Source: Sipunculus nudus (lineage: Eukaryota > Annelida > Sipuncula > Golfingiida > Sipunculidae). Taken from it: a DNA stretch of 64,000 nt. This document shows, piece by piece, positions 12,882 to 26,259 of this stretch. The first letter of the stretch is position 1. Each line of letters starts with the position of its first letter. The DNA is taken from positions 35,981,956 to 36,045,955 of the forward strand of contig CM049318.1 in NCBI GenBank assembly GCA_026874595.1, given 5' to 3'. Made by a program: the position numbers and the translations under genes. The notes under the pieces were generated by a model that did no database searches, had not been told where the DNA came from, and was given only the letters and a program-made list of their open reading frames with translations.

Positions 12882-13283
12882 CTTACAACCCCACTCACTA
12901 CGCATCGGCCTTTTGAAATCAGTTCGCCAAAGTCGAAACAAAAGGGCTCACTCACACCTCCTGGGGGGTCTTCCGGGGCTGCTCTAAAACACGGAACGGA
13001 AAGGAACATGAATCGCGTGACAAGGGCGCGTGACTGTGCGGAACGGAACAAAAATATAAAAAGTGTCATAATTTTAATTAGGTGAATGTTTCATGACATA
13101 ATTTTTAGTACTAAACGTATTTCAACATATGCGGTTTGGTAAATATTTATTTTAGCCCCTATTCCGCGTTCCGTGTTTTAGGGCAGCCCCGGAAGACCCC
13201 CCAGGAGGTGTGAGTGAGGCGTTTTGTTTTGACTCTGCCGAACTGATTTTCAAAAGGCCGAAGCGTAGTGAATGTTACAACCC
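12882..13283. mobile_element. Foldback element with arms of about 118 bp
   Basis: The left arm (12882-13000, containing cggccttttgaaatcagttc and cacacctcctggggggtctt) is the inverted counterpart of the right arm (13166-13283). The spacer is about 165 bases. The arms are unusually GC-rich for the region. A polyT-polyG tract (12850-12880) abuts the left arm. Open frames of 95, 73 and 69 codons over it are mirror images of the arms. Confidence 0.8.
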
Positions 13284-13339
13284 GTGTGTAACAATTGTGC
13301 AGGTTCATGTAAGGGCAACTTCTCGTTTGGAATCTATCG

Positions 13340-13567
13340 CGCATGCGCAACATTGAACCTATGGTCACGCAGCCATGTTAATTATGGTAAACAGACACAC
13401 GTGGACCGTGTTTACTGACACGCTGCACCATAACAAGGTGTAAAGCAGGTGAAATGGGGGTACTTGGGCAGTGTGCTGGGATAGTTTTCCTGGGAAACTT
13501 TTCAATAAAGCAAAACTGAACTGAAAGTATGAAAGAATAAGCTTAATATTGCTCCTGATTATGTCAC
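13340..13567 (-). repeat. Dispersed repeat fragment related to 3,953-4,463
   Basis: Read on the minus strand, it matches the interior of the element at 3,953-4,463: gacataatcaggagcaata, a gtaaacacggtccacgtgtg equivalent and tggctgcgtgacc. The terminal inverted repeats are not evident, so it is a fragment. Confidence 0.6.
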
Positions 13568-14490
13568 ATATCCATTTATTATGCTCTGCTTGAATGTATG
13601 AAACCACAAACAGCCAAACAAATATCATTTTCAGTGAAACCCTGAACCCTCTGTTTCCTGTATTAAAACCATAGAAGACCTTAATTTTAGATAGCTTCAT
13701 AATAATATCCCTTTTTGTTCTTTACGTTGTTATACTTTCTAGGATGAGATTGTAATCTAAAAGGGACCTTATAAAATACCAGGACCGTTAAATATACACG
13801 AAATGTAGTGTTTTATCCTTAAATATTGTGGTATCTGCCAATATTTTGCTCTTAAACTGTTTGCTTGCTCCTGTACACAAGTGAAAAAAAACTTGTGCCG
13901 GGCGCGATCAGTGGTACAAAATATAAAGATTTTCCAAGCTTCCAGTCGGTGTCCTGTGTTTCCTTTTGCAAGTCACTTTTACAGGTCTGGGTTTTCTCCA
14001 TCGTGGGTAAGATCGGACCTCTGGTAATGCAGTTTTGTTATGGTAAACATACTAACATGGACTAAGTGTACCTCCATTCAGAATCATAATATACTAAGTC
14101 CGCGTGTGTGTGTGTGTGGCCGGAGGGGGGGGGGGGGAGATTTGCTAGGAGACTTTTGTATATAGCCAAAATGAACTTATGGCGTGAGATAATGAACATA
14201 TTATTGGATATGTTTATGTATCTTCATTGCAAAGTCAATTGATTTTTGAACGGCAGATCTTCCGGTAAAATTCCTATCCTATAGTGTCAATATAGAAAAT
14301 GTCTGCATAGAACCAAACTACATGTTTTTGCTTTTGTAAAAGAGCAAATATGGAAGCTAGTTTAATTTAAAAAGTTTTGGTTGAATGAATGTCACAAACT
14401 TGTTAAAATATGTAATTAACCTTATATAACTTCATGAAGAGATATAAGGAAATGCTGTTCGTTTAGGTAACTTGATTTGTTTTATTTCAG
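13568..14490. other. Intron upstream of the helix 1 exon
   Basis: AT-rich, with a short GT run and polyG near 14,103-14,140. I see no exon of the receptor's extracellular domain here. Confidence 0.45.
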
Positions 14491-14585
14491 GAGCATCTGC
14501 CGAGGTTGGTGTTGATGTTCTCTATTGGTTACGCCTTGTCACTCCTGGCTCTAACACTGGCAGTAATTATCCTTCTAGCGTTCAA
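14491..14585 (+). CDS. GPCR exon: helix 1
   Basis: The exon follows the acceptor tttatttcag and ends at the donor gtaagt. It encodes 31 codons plus two bases. The peptide opens EHLPRLVLMFSIGYALS and runs into a long hydrophobic stretch ending in AFK, which matches helix 1 of class B receptors. It closes in phase 2, and the split codon is completed as Lys by the next exon. No hormone-receptor (HRM) domain exon was recognised upstream in the window. Confidence 0.88.
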
Positions 14586-14632
14586 GTAAGTTACATATAT
14601 GCATATATCAGCATATTTGTGTGCGAGTTCGT

Positions 14633-14689
<57 letters not shown>

Positions 14690-17600
14690 GGAGAGAGAAA
14701 GTTCATTAAAGAAAGAGCGTTAGAAAAACGGTCCCATTATATTTAAAGTGTGGCTTTCACTTTCAGAAGCTAAAAGCATAATTTGATTATTAATGAAAAT
14801 GCAACTGAAAAAAAAAATACAGTTATTGAGATAATAAGTAGAGAGGTATTTTGAAGATAAATGGAGCTTGATTCGAGCACTCGGCTTATACTAACTGACT
14901 TTTACCTGCATGGCTGCTAATTTCCATGACGATATTTCTCTACAAATTATTATAAAAATCGAGGGAAATATGCAAATATTGAATTTGATTTTTTACTTTC
15001 TAGTATGAACCATACATTAAGCATATACACAAATGCATACCTACTCTACAAGTAGGGCACTAATTACATAAGCTGTTGGGATACTAATTACATAAGAAAC
15101 TAGAAGCACAGCTTATTTATTAATTCCTTATAAATACTTTCACTGGTTGACTGGTTACACTGATTAAATCGTTAACTTCAGACTAAACTTTTACATGTAG
15201 ATCAACCGTGCGCACAAGTTCTAATTTCGGAACCCTGAACTGGTTTAAATTTGCCGGACTCGGGTAGGCCTACATATGTCCACTCTATGAAGAACGTCTA
15301 ATACGATTATGTTCATTTTTCAGGAAACTCCACTGCCCAAGGAATACTGTCCACATTAACCTGTTCGCGGCGTTCATTCTGCGTGCCCTCATGTCGCTAC
15401 TAAAAGAAAGTCTGATGGTGGATGGCCTGGGGTTTGAGATGGATATCATACGAGACGCCGACAACCTTGTGGCCTTTAACCCAGAGGGATCGGTTCGTAA
15501 ACTTTCTTTTTTTTTATATTATATGGCACAATTTTTAAACAAATTATTTTAAGGATAATTTGGTGAGACAAGTGTTTTTTCCCCACGTTATATCTGATTG
15601 GTAAGATCAGTTATTTTTATTAACGTTATATCTGAGGGATCGGTTCGTACAATTCTTTCCATTGCTGATTTCTTTGTGGGGGGATCGATGCGTAAAGTCA
15701 TTTCACACTCCGGCGAATGTTACTTTTGAGAGATCACTTCAATTTCATACCTCACACAGGCTTCGGGTCATGAGCTCATTTCAAACTCGGCTGATGTTTA
15801 GCACTATGGGATTTTAAAATGGCCATTTTAGGAAATTTTCTATGTGTTTTCGTGCGTGTAAATTAGAGAGACATCGGCAGTGTAGCTTAAAAAGTAGCTT
15901 TGATACTGGAAAGAGCAAGGCTCAACCCTTATGTTGATAACACTGCTGAATTGATTCATGCATCAAATCGATAAGCCATAACCTGTACCGATAGCGGTAA
16001 ACGCAAACGACCTTATGTTGTCATATTCCCTTCGAAGCCTTTAAACAATTACAATGGTTGCCAATTCGACAAAGAATCGGTTTAAGACGCTGCTTCAAAC
16101 TTAAAAACAACATTATTATATGGCTCCAGAGTATTTAAGCGAATTATTGAACTTTAAAAAGACATCATAAAGAAGGAGAACATCAGTTGATAAATTACTA
16201 TTCGAAGTACCATTTACCAGTAAAAAAAATCCAAACCATTGAATGTATCTATGTATTAGCCCCCCGATTGTGGAACAACCTGCCATATGTTCTCCAGTCT
16301 TCAAGCTGTCTCGATACCTTTAAACGGATCTTAAAAACATATATGTTTAAAGGAGTTTTGAAATTAAGTAACTGAATCTTAGCTTTATATTTATTCATTG
16401 TAAATCGTATTTCCTGAAGGGTATGTAAAGTGCTATGGAAAGTTTTATCTACTGTGATGAGTTTTGATTAACAAGTTTTTATTACTATATAAATAAAACA
16501 TAAATATATGTAATGTAATGTAATATTCCCTTTGATGTGATAACTAAAATCAGGAGCGGAAACAGGAATGTAGAATGGGGGGGGGGGGGGGGGGGGGGGG
16601 GGCTCACATAGCAAGGCTTCGAAGCGGATGAGCCAAGGCTCCAAGCGCCGGGGGGGTACTCCTCTCCCAGGTGTAGAATTTTCTTGAAAATTCAGGTTAT
16701 AATCGTGCAATCTGGGGTGGCATAAATGCATTCTAAAGCAAGACATACATTGTTACTATTCTGTACACTTGGTCTTTTATTATCATTATGTACTCACGAT
16801 GTACTGTGAGTTTGTTTTTTTTCCCAGATTTTTTTTTTTGGTTAGGTCGAAAAGAGGGCGCCGCCTTTTAATCCACCCCTAATAATCTTCATAACCTTTC
16901 TCCCGTAAAACATGTCTTAATTCAGACTATACTTTTATTCATCTGAAGGTAAATTTTCCCAGGATTTTTCATGATTTCTATAACGTTTGATTTAATGTTT
17001 ACAGTGTATTCTCAATAATGAAGAATCAAACTTAACCAATGATAAAGTTTTCATGTTTATGGAACTTTTGATACATGTTTTTAATGTCTTCCCAAAATGA
17101 AAGACTATTATTTAATCATTAACATGTTATTGAAGCATATTAGATGATCAGTTGTATCTTTTAGAAGTCGCTGGATTTTCAAAATCTGCGTGATATGAAA
17201 AACCTATAGTGAAGGCCTTGGCCGCAAGGGTCTTGGTTCTGCCTGGGCCTCTAAACAACCGTTACTTTTGATCTCGACTTGGAAGCTACAAGTGCAAAAA
17301 TATCCTTGTCCTATAAATGCTTATGTTTATAGTCCGTTACACCGCCTCAGTCTCCCAGTTTTTCACGTTAATGTTTTTGCAAGTCAAAGAACGCCAAAAT
17401 GTGTTACCCCTTTGACAGAAAGGGGAAAATGTGTAATTAGCTATTTTGGAAATTAAAGCCTGCATTATATCACTTTCTTGTAAACAATGTAAAACAATTT
17501 TATTATGAGCTGGTCTATTCTGTAGCGACAACTTACCACCCATCTATGAAATGTACATGCCAGGGAACAGTGATGACGTCACAATAGACGTAACGCACAA

Positions 17601-20600
17601 AAGAGACGCCCATATTTACGGGACCAATAATCAAGATATGCCACCCTCTGTTTACTGTGAGACTTGAATTCTCCTCGTCCAAGCTCTTTACTGTTACGTC
17701 ATATTACGTCATACCTATATCCAAGGAGGATAAACAATGATCACTTGTTAGGGACGCCATGAACCACAGATATATATAAGACACGTCAACTAGGCAGTCA
17801 GTGAATAATATTTTATATCATAAACAACTGGGGGACCAAAAATTACGCATTTTTCTCTCTCTGTAATCGATGCAATTTTTGTTTGGTAGGTTTGTCTTAT
17901 TTGGAGATAATCGCAAAAAAAAGTTGGACAGGGGTGGTTTTGTGCTACAATTGTTATTGTGATAAAAAGCACACTCTTACATACAGATAGTTATGTATCG
18001 ATCATGAGCTAAGGCACAAAGGATCTGAAACACGGACTTAATTAAGATAATCTTGGCAACCAGTACAGGTTTTAACGCATCCTTGCGGACAATTAGAATC
18101 AAATGTCAAAACAGCTTATACAATGAAAGAGCCGTTTCTTTGATTATTAAGCCTATCATACAGCCAGCCTCTGAACACTTGGAAACAGATATACCGTAAT
18201 GGAAATTTCAGAGAAAATACTGACGAGTGCTGAAAAGTCTCGAATATCATGGCAGCCACTTTGGAGCAACGGATGAGTCTGTGCAAGAACTACAGTAAGC
18301 CAATACAGACCAACGCAGCAAGACTTCCTATAGTAAAGTATCACACAGCGAACATATCACACCAGTATTATAAGATCTTCACTGGCGTCCTGCAAGGCGG
18401 AGAATTACATGAAACCAATCATACATAAACCCTTGCACTCAGCCAATTAATGCACCAAAATGTTACAAAGTTCTTTCTGAAATTATCTTTTTGTTGGGGG
18501 TAACCGTGTCAATATTTTAATGCTAGCTTAACTAAATATGTACATCTGCGGATTCTATTCCGGTTTCGGACTTCGTGACAGAGCAGTACTTTGAGCACGC
18601 GTCCGCTTATTTTTTTGTTACAGTTATCTGTTTTATTATGCGCTGGATATTAAATAACTTGGCATGTGCTAGGCATTCTGATTCGTGTTAAGCGCAGACC
18701 CTGTGTTCTGCTGTGGGAGCCGCACTTGTTGAATTCCCGCGGAGAGTAAACACAGTACCCGGTGTAGTCTAGATGGTTCGGGTCTATTCAGGCCCTGCGG
18801 GCGCACGTGTATTATTGTATGGAGACACAGCGTTCATTGTGTTTTAGATGGTTCGGGTCTGTTCAGGCGCTGTGGGCGCACGTATATTGTATTGTGTTTG
18901 GAATGTTCGTGAAAATGGGGGTTTCTGGGCTTCGGGTGAAAAAGCTATAAATAGGGGCTGTGTTTAGAGTCGGGAGAAAGAAAAATACTAGCTGACACGG
19001 AAGAGTGTGAGAGTTTCCGATAATAGCAGAACTTATAGACATTCAGGGGACTTAACAGACTGTATACGGATTGTCTTCAGTTTGCCTTTGGGATTATTCC
19101 CAGAACTTCACTTTTGAATTACAAAATATTGTTTTCACGATTAAATCGGACTATTCTCTGAGAAGATTTACACGAACTGTTTATCTGGAATATGTGTGTT
19201 AAAGGACTCTTGTTGAACCGTGACAGTGGTGGTATCCAGAAATCAAAGCCTAGGATCCGGACACTCTGGTACTGTACATTTTATTATTGTTATACTGTGT
19301 AATTGTATAGATTTAGTGTATTGTAATGTAAGGATTGTTCTAAGAATAAATTAAAATTATTTGTTAACAAAAAAGCACTGACTTCTTTATTCATTCCCCG
19401 AGACATTTCACGCTGCCTATAGTGTTGCGGAATCTAATTTTTTTATCTCCGTAACAAAATTTATGCTCGTCACGATTACGTGATCTGTTATTATTAGGTT
19501 CCGTAACATTATATCCTGGCGTTAACCGGGCCCGGAGACACCTGCAACTGGCGGGCCATTTGTGTATAATCATCTCCAATGCTGGGTCATACCACCGGGG
19601 AACCCCCTGTCACACACGTCTGTGAGTTAAACACGGCCGTTGGGCACGTCAATCACATTAAACATAAAGAGCGCTCACTCTGGGTGGGGGCCGATCGTGA
19701 AAAATCTCACCGCCTCGGCTCAGATTTGAAATCACGATCTCCAGGCTTTGAGTCCTTTGTTCTTCAGAAGCTGGTCATATAACAAAGATCATTGCTCTAT
19801 ACATCAAACCCGCCGAGTCTTGCGACCAATGAAGCTTTATATCTCGAAGACTTGGTCATTCAGAACATGTGTTATGGTAGGAGCTGGCATGCCTTCAGCA
19901 ATCATTTAATCAAGCAACATTCTCATAAAAAAACATAAACCCCTTTTTTTGTACGTTTAAATTGAACCTGTTTTTATTGGCAAAATATACATTTTCTAAC
20001 GATTGTAGAATATGTTCTTTTGAAATGCCGTAAACAAACTGAAAAATATTTTTAATAACATCTGTTATTAACTTTTAAACTGTGCCGCCTAAAGATTTTC
20101 TTTCTTTGTAAGCCATCTCACGATATATTTATAGTACATTTCCAAACATTAGCAATAAATTTTTGTGTGTTAAATTGTTTAAATATTTATATTATATATA
20201 TATTTAAAAAAAGGATCTTGATTAATATTATTTTACAAGCGGTTCTGGTGTTTACGGCTCAAGCATTCGGAAAACAATGTATACTAAAGAGTGGACAACA
20301 AAATTCAACCAAATGCCAATATGTTTGGTTTACGAAAGACTGATATACCAGTGGAAACAAAGATTGTTCATACAGCACGGTCTGAATGGGAAAACTCGAT
20401 ATTAAACCTGAAATTGACATGGTGATTGGAATGCGTATCCGTAGTGCGCAAAATGCGGATACGGACTACGCATACGGATGAATGGAAACGGCCCGGTTAA
20501 AAAGTCTGCAAAGCGATTTTTGCGTATTACGCATGCGGACTACGCATACCGACTAAAGATATGGACCACGCACGTATGGAAAAGCACCTTAATATGTACA

Positions 20601-23600
20601 AATGTTGATATTAAATAAGTTTATATGAATAATAATAATTAAAATATAATAAATAATAATAATATGTTCAAATGTTAAACCTGAGCAGGGAGAATGAAAG
20701 ATGAGTATGAACTAAATATGTGATTACCGACTACTACAAGCATTTCTACTAGCAACTAGAGGTTTAAAAAAAAATGTTCACACAAAAAGCCAAAACGAAA
20801 TTAAAGGTATGGTTCTCAGACACCGCCCGCGTTCATTTTTATCCCCCGCATAAGAAATCGTATTTTGATTTTCATCTTTCAAGAAGATAAAAAATACAAT
20901 TTTGATAAGTTTTTCTTTGTTATGTGGTGCTTTTACCTGGATAGAAAAAATATGTTATTATTACGCTTTTCCCTGATTTTATGACATTTTTATCGAAACG
21001 TACAAAAAAAGGTAATAAAAAAAACCGCCCGCCCATAAAGATTTCTGAAAAAAAAGTGCCCGAGAATCATACTTTTTTTTGGCCTTCTGCATACTAGATT
21101 AGGATAGATATGGGATAATGTGCAAGTGGGTTTAGCAGAATAAATGTAAAAGATAAAATACCCCCGTATGCTCATATAAAGGTTTTATAGCGAGGGACAG
21201 CAGAACTTTTTGAATGTGCGTAAAGAGTGAGGAAAATGTACGGTTGATAAATACGGTATATGACATGTACCAGGTCGTGTCAAGGGTAAAGAAAATAAAG
21301 AGTTTATATGGGACATTGTAATACAGAGTTAATACCATTATCTACGATATTAGTAGCTAATGGAAACATCATATGGAGGCAACCTTCAGTCTAGCCAAGT
21401 TTAACGTGATGGGCGTCGGGACTCATTTTTACAAAGAATACAGTCTCCATCCGCTGCTCAACTGACGTAAACCCTTACAAGTATATAATATTAGTGGTCC
21501 CCTAGTTTCCAGGGCCTCATGTGACGTGCGAAGTCCATTGGTAACAAGCGACTGTCACCAACGGTGCCTGGATCGAGTCTAGTTCCAAACTGGTGGCGGC
21601 GTTTCTCGCCCCCATCGTCATATAAAATGTCACTGGTCCTTTAAAGCGTTCCATAATTAATGACAGCCATGCTTTTGCAGACGATCTTTCTTTTCCGGTT
21701 CCCCCACTCCCCCGGAATATTTATTTTCATTGCTGCAAGTTTTACATTATTCATGGTAACACTTTCCTTCCAGTAACTGCATTACGATATGACGGATGTT
21801 ACCCGTCTTTAGTTAATTGTTTGTATGGTAACCCTACAGGCGTGCTGGGAAGCCTTTGCTGTTTATTCAATTCCGTCAAGCCATCTAAGGTATTAGATGG
21901 CAATGCCCGCCTTATAGAGATGTCAACTCATTTTGAATGCGCGGCCAACGTTTCTTTTATGTCTTTCTTGATTCTAGCCGTGAATACACGACCCCGTAGG
22001 CTGATGAGCTTGTACTTGAGTCGTGATATAAGTTATTAAAGTGGAAACGCACTCTAACAGCTATCCATCTTATTACATAAATACCATAATACTCACAATG
22101 TAGATCCATCTCTATGGTAACATGTCAAGTGCTATGAGGCTTATCAGTTGTTGTATCGTCCAGTAACCCTTGCAGAACACACAGAGTTCATGTGGTCAGA
22201 AATTCAACAAACCTGCACAGGGATGCTGACTCGAATTGGAATTTTTCTCATATTTGTTATTTGTTGTTGTAAATACACAAATATAATTATCTAACGAATG
22301 TTCTGGTTTAAATTAGAGACAAAGCAAATGGGATATGTATTGTTCAAGTTCTTCCTAGGTACTCTTTTAAAACGACAGGTTTTAATTTTTCAAAACTTGA
22401 GCATGTCAGCACTTAACACAAGTAATGTTGAACTTAATTTTGAACTTTTCAACAAAAGAACGTAAGTAATACCTTTAACAAACTAATCATCTTTTTGGCT
22501 TTTAATCAAATAAAGCAAAGTAGAAACCCCTATTTGCAAACCCCGTGAGGAGATGCTTTGATGGATTCCGAGCAATTCTTTTAGTTGAGAAGTAATTCAG
22601 TAAATAACCAAGATATGTCGGTCTCAGAGGGGGCGTAAGTAAAGGCGGCTCTGTGAAGGGGCTCACGTTAATGGGGTCTTTTTGGCTGAAAATAAGATAA
22701 TTGCGTGTCCCATATATCCGTAATGTATTAACAAGAACGGTTAACTGGATTATGTGTATATGTGACCCAATAAAAAGGAATATACTGACATTGGTATCAA
22801 TAAAACATTCGGGAATGTTTAAATTCTCTCAAGGTAAAGAGAGACACGTAAAAATGCAGCTTTTAGAAGATCGTATAAACTAGTTTCTCGAAAAGTTGGA
22901 CACTTAGCGTTGTTGTTTCAGGATTGCCGATTATTAATGTGCTAGGTTCACGTAAGTACTGACAAGTTAAGGTGACAGCCATGACTTAAATAATATAAAA
23001 TCAGTACTTTAGTCGTTTTAAAAGGCTGGACCCTATAATGTACTATTTATATAATTAATAGACAAGCAAAATGCTCTTTTTGGTGATACTAAAGACATTT
23101 TCACTGATTTGCTGCTGATATTTAATATTACAGAAAATAATAATTAAAAAGGGAATGATATATCATGGTAACATTTTTCAGTGTTCCATTTAATGATGTT
23201 TGTTTTGTTTTTCTATCTCTTTGATTTTTTTATATATTCGATCTAAAGTTCAGATAAAGCATTTTTAAATTCGAATTGTTATATGTACAGAGTAAGAACT
23301 CCTTTTTTTTCGTTTAAAATGAATTTTACTTTCTTTTCGTTCGAAATTTATGGATAAAAAGCATCCTTAATCAGCAGACAAAAAACAGTTTGGAGAAACC
23401 GTGATATAATTTAAAGTTGGTCTGTCGGTGTGCTTACAATTAAACACTAACGGTTTTTTTAATTAATATCGGATATCATGAAAACTTTGTAAAACCATAT
23501 ATAGTCTAAAAATTCAAATTACTAAATAAGGTATAATGTGAACTTAAAATAACATTTGAAATGAATCAAAGTGTTTTAAAATAATGATAATAAAAAATAA

Positions 23601-24761
23601 ATGACGATGTGAACTTTTATTTCATTGTTTTCGAGAAATGTTTAAAAAAAAACATGTTTTACTCTCTATATCTAATATTAATAGCAGGGCGGCGATGTGA
23701 ACGGATTTTTTTCAGTTCAAATTAATACAAAATAAATTTGTCATCTTTACATAAGGAAGAAGAATCTTGTCCGTATTCTTTCAGTCTGGCTACTAATTTA
23801 AGCAAGTAAATTTTTACTTATTTTAAATTTACATGACCATTTATTACTTTATTTAAAATAATTTAGGTTTTAATAAGGATAATTTATTTGTTTGTGCCAC
23901 AAAACCTGCAAATAAGGATCAATAAAGAGACTACGTACGCCAAAGAAACGATTTAATCAAAAGGATAATAACACAGTTAGGCTTATCTTTGCGAAGCATC
24001 TTAATTTGAATTTAGAATACATTACCCATGAGGGATGGTGGTAATTGTAGGAATTTTAATATAAATCAATAACACCACAATAATTATAAGACAAAACATA
24101 AAATTTCTTTCTTAGTGCCTTGTGGTAGTTGACTCAGGGGAATAATCATTACCTTGAATGACTTTTCTTTTAATTTCTAAAAAAATATTTCAAATGCAAA
24201 TCACTGCAACTGAGCTGTAATTTTCTTTCCACTGATAGGGTCATGTGTGTATTTATATTATTTATTGATCTCAGATACAATCAAAATTAATGTATTCTTG
24301 ATGTGATGTAGGAGGGAACTTCAAAACCGAAGTCTATTATGATAAAGATGTGTTACCCAGAAACCATTTGGAATAAAGCATGTACTAGGTCTAATCTTTG
24401 CAATCTTGTCACGTAATCATGGATAATTGTAATTACTTCTCTTGTAAAATGAAATATTGGTTTTCCGCTAATTCTCTCCCTATCCTTATTACTTATTCTG
24501 GACACATGTAAAGTTTAACATGAAATGCAAAAGTGTAAAATAAGGGGAAATCCGTTTTATTTTGTCGTTTACAGGCTGTTATCAAGTCACTTTCGTGTAT
24601 GAAAGAAGCGTTTTAAATATTAGTTAATATAATAAACTAATAAAAAGGAAACAAAAGTTAAAATAATAAAGCTAATGGGCCCCGTACTACGGACAAAATC
24701 GGTGTTAAATTATCAAAATGTAATATGTATTAATAAAAAAAAGACAAATTATTTTCATTTC

Positions 24762-24832
<71 letters not shown>

Positions 24833-26205
24833 TGTGTGAAGTTGTTCGGGAAAATTCGACTCATGTAAATAACGGTCCGGAACGTTAATTTTATAATTTC
24901 GCTCATATATTTGGTGGAAAATTATCAGAATTAATTGTCCATTATAATATATTATCCCTTTTTACGTCAGGAGTGGATTTATGCTATCTTTGAAAGAGGA
25001 GAAGGGTAAAGGGCCTTAATCACTGCTGCGAAGTCATAGTGACCAGCTTTTTAACTGAAATATATAGGATGACTGAGCTGTTGATAATTAGGGATAGAAA
25101 GAAAAATGAGTAAATACAGCTAGCTTCAACTACAGTGTTAGATGAACAAAAAGTTGTAAACATTAATATAGACAACGTGGAGACACAGTATGGTGAACAT
25201 TTTTAATTGTTTCAACTCGCATAAATGATACTCAAAACTTTTGGCCCCCGAACTCATCGCTGAGAGTTCAATAATCCGGATAACGTTAAGAGAGCAGAGA
25301 GTCAGGGGAGACTGTATTGGAGTGACATGCTTCAATAATCACGGAGTATGGCAATCATCCTGCAAAATTAACAGGCTGTAGATTCGCAGACAACTGGATT
25401 TCAAGACAGGTTGTCTGAGACAGCTTTCGAAAAAGTGGCTCGGGGCCCGGGGGTACTCCGTGCAGACACAAGGCAGGGGGCCAATAGTTCTCCAAACTGG
25501 CTTAGACGGTTGTAAATCATCCTAAATTGAATCGATTGGCCAGACAAGACCAGACACAGAAGGCAGCATTTCTGACAGGGTTGGGACTATAGGTATCAGA
25601 AAAAATGGCGATTCAATCCTTCTTCGTGTCTCATGGGTAAACTTCTGCAAATTCCAAATAACAAATACGCCCTACGTGTTTCATATATCTCATCAGACAT
25701 ATGTTTCTGTTTTATTGACTGTAAAACGGAACACTTTCCAAACGCCACGGGTTGTAGCCACCAGTGCTCCCAATACAAACACTATATGTTGACCATAAGC
25801 AAGGGAGCGGACGAGAAACACGATAGATATAATAGTGGTCCCAATGGTAATAGCGCAGCCCTTCCTGAAATGTATAAACCCCTCCCGGGAAGTATAGACA
25901 CATTTATTTATATCTATATGTTCAGTTCTTAATATCATGCTTTGCTTGACAGGGTTTAATATTTGACACTTATATCAAACATTTATTAACCATCTTTTCG
26001 ATTAAGTCCAAATTAACAAATTTGGTATCTCGAATAAAAAAGTCATTTAGTTAAAATATAAGTTACTTTAAATAGTCTTTTTGCCTAAACTGTTTTTAAT
26101 ATTATAACCTGTGTGTTAAGGAAGAAATAATTCAATATGAAATAGCGGGAATATTAATTTTTTTATATTCGCTGATAAAACGAAGGAACCATTTGTTTTT
26201 ACCAC

Positions 26206-26259
<54 letters not shown>

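Noticed and set aside
12782-13085. Overlapping frames of 95 and 73 codons on opposite strands
   Set aside because: They translate the two strands of one foldback arm plus homopolymers, and the mirror frame appears again in the other arm.
1-14490. Extracellular hormone-binding (HRM) exons of the receptor
   Set aside because: I looked for the conserved Cys/Trp pattern between splice sites and found nothing convincing, so no exon is claimed.
14472-14723. 83-codon frame over the helix 1 exon
   Set aside because: It runs out of the exon through the donor into a (GA)n repeat and is in a different frame from the receptor.
19509-19830. Internal region of a retroelement after the + strand LTR
   Set aside because: A tgg follows closely, but no primer-site match as good as the 62-kb copy and no gag similarity, so it was called a solo LTR.
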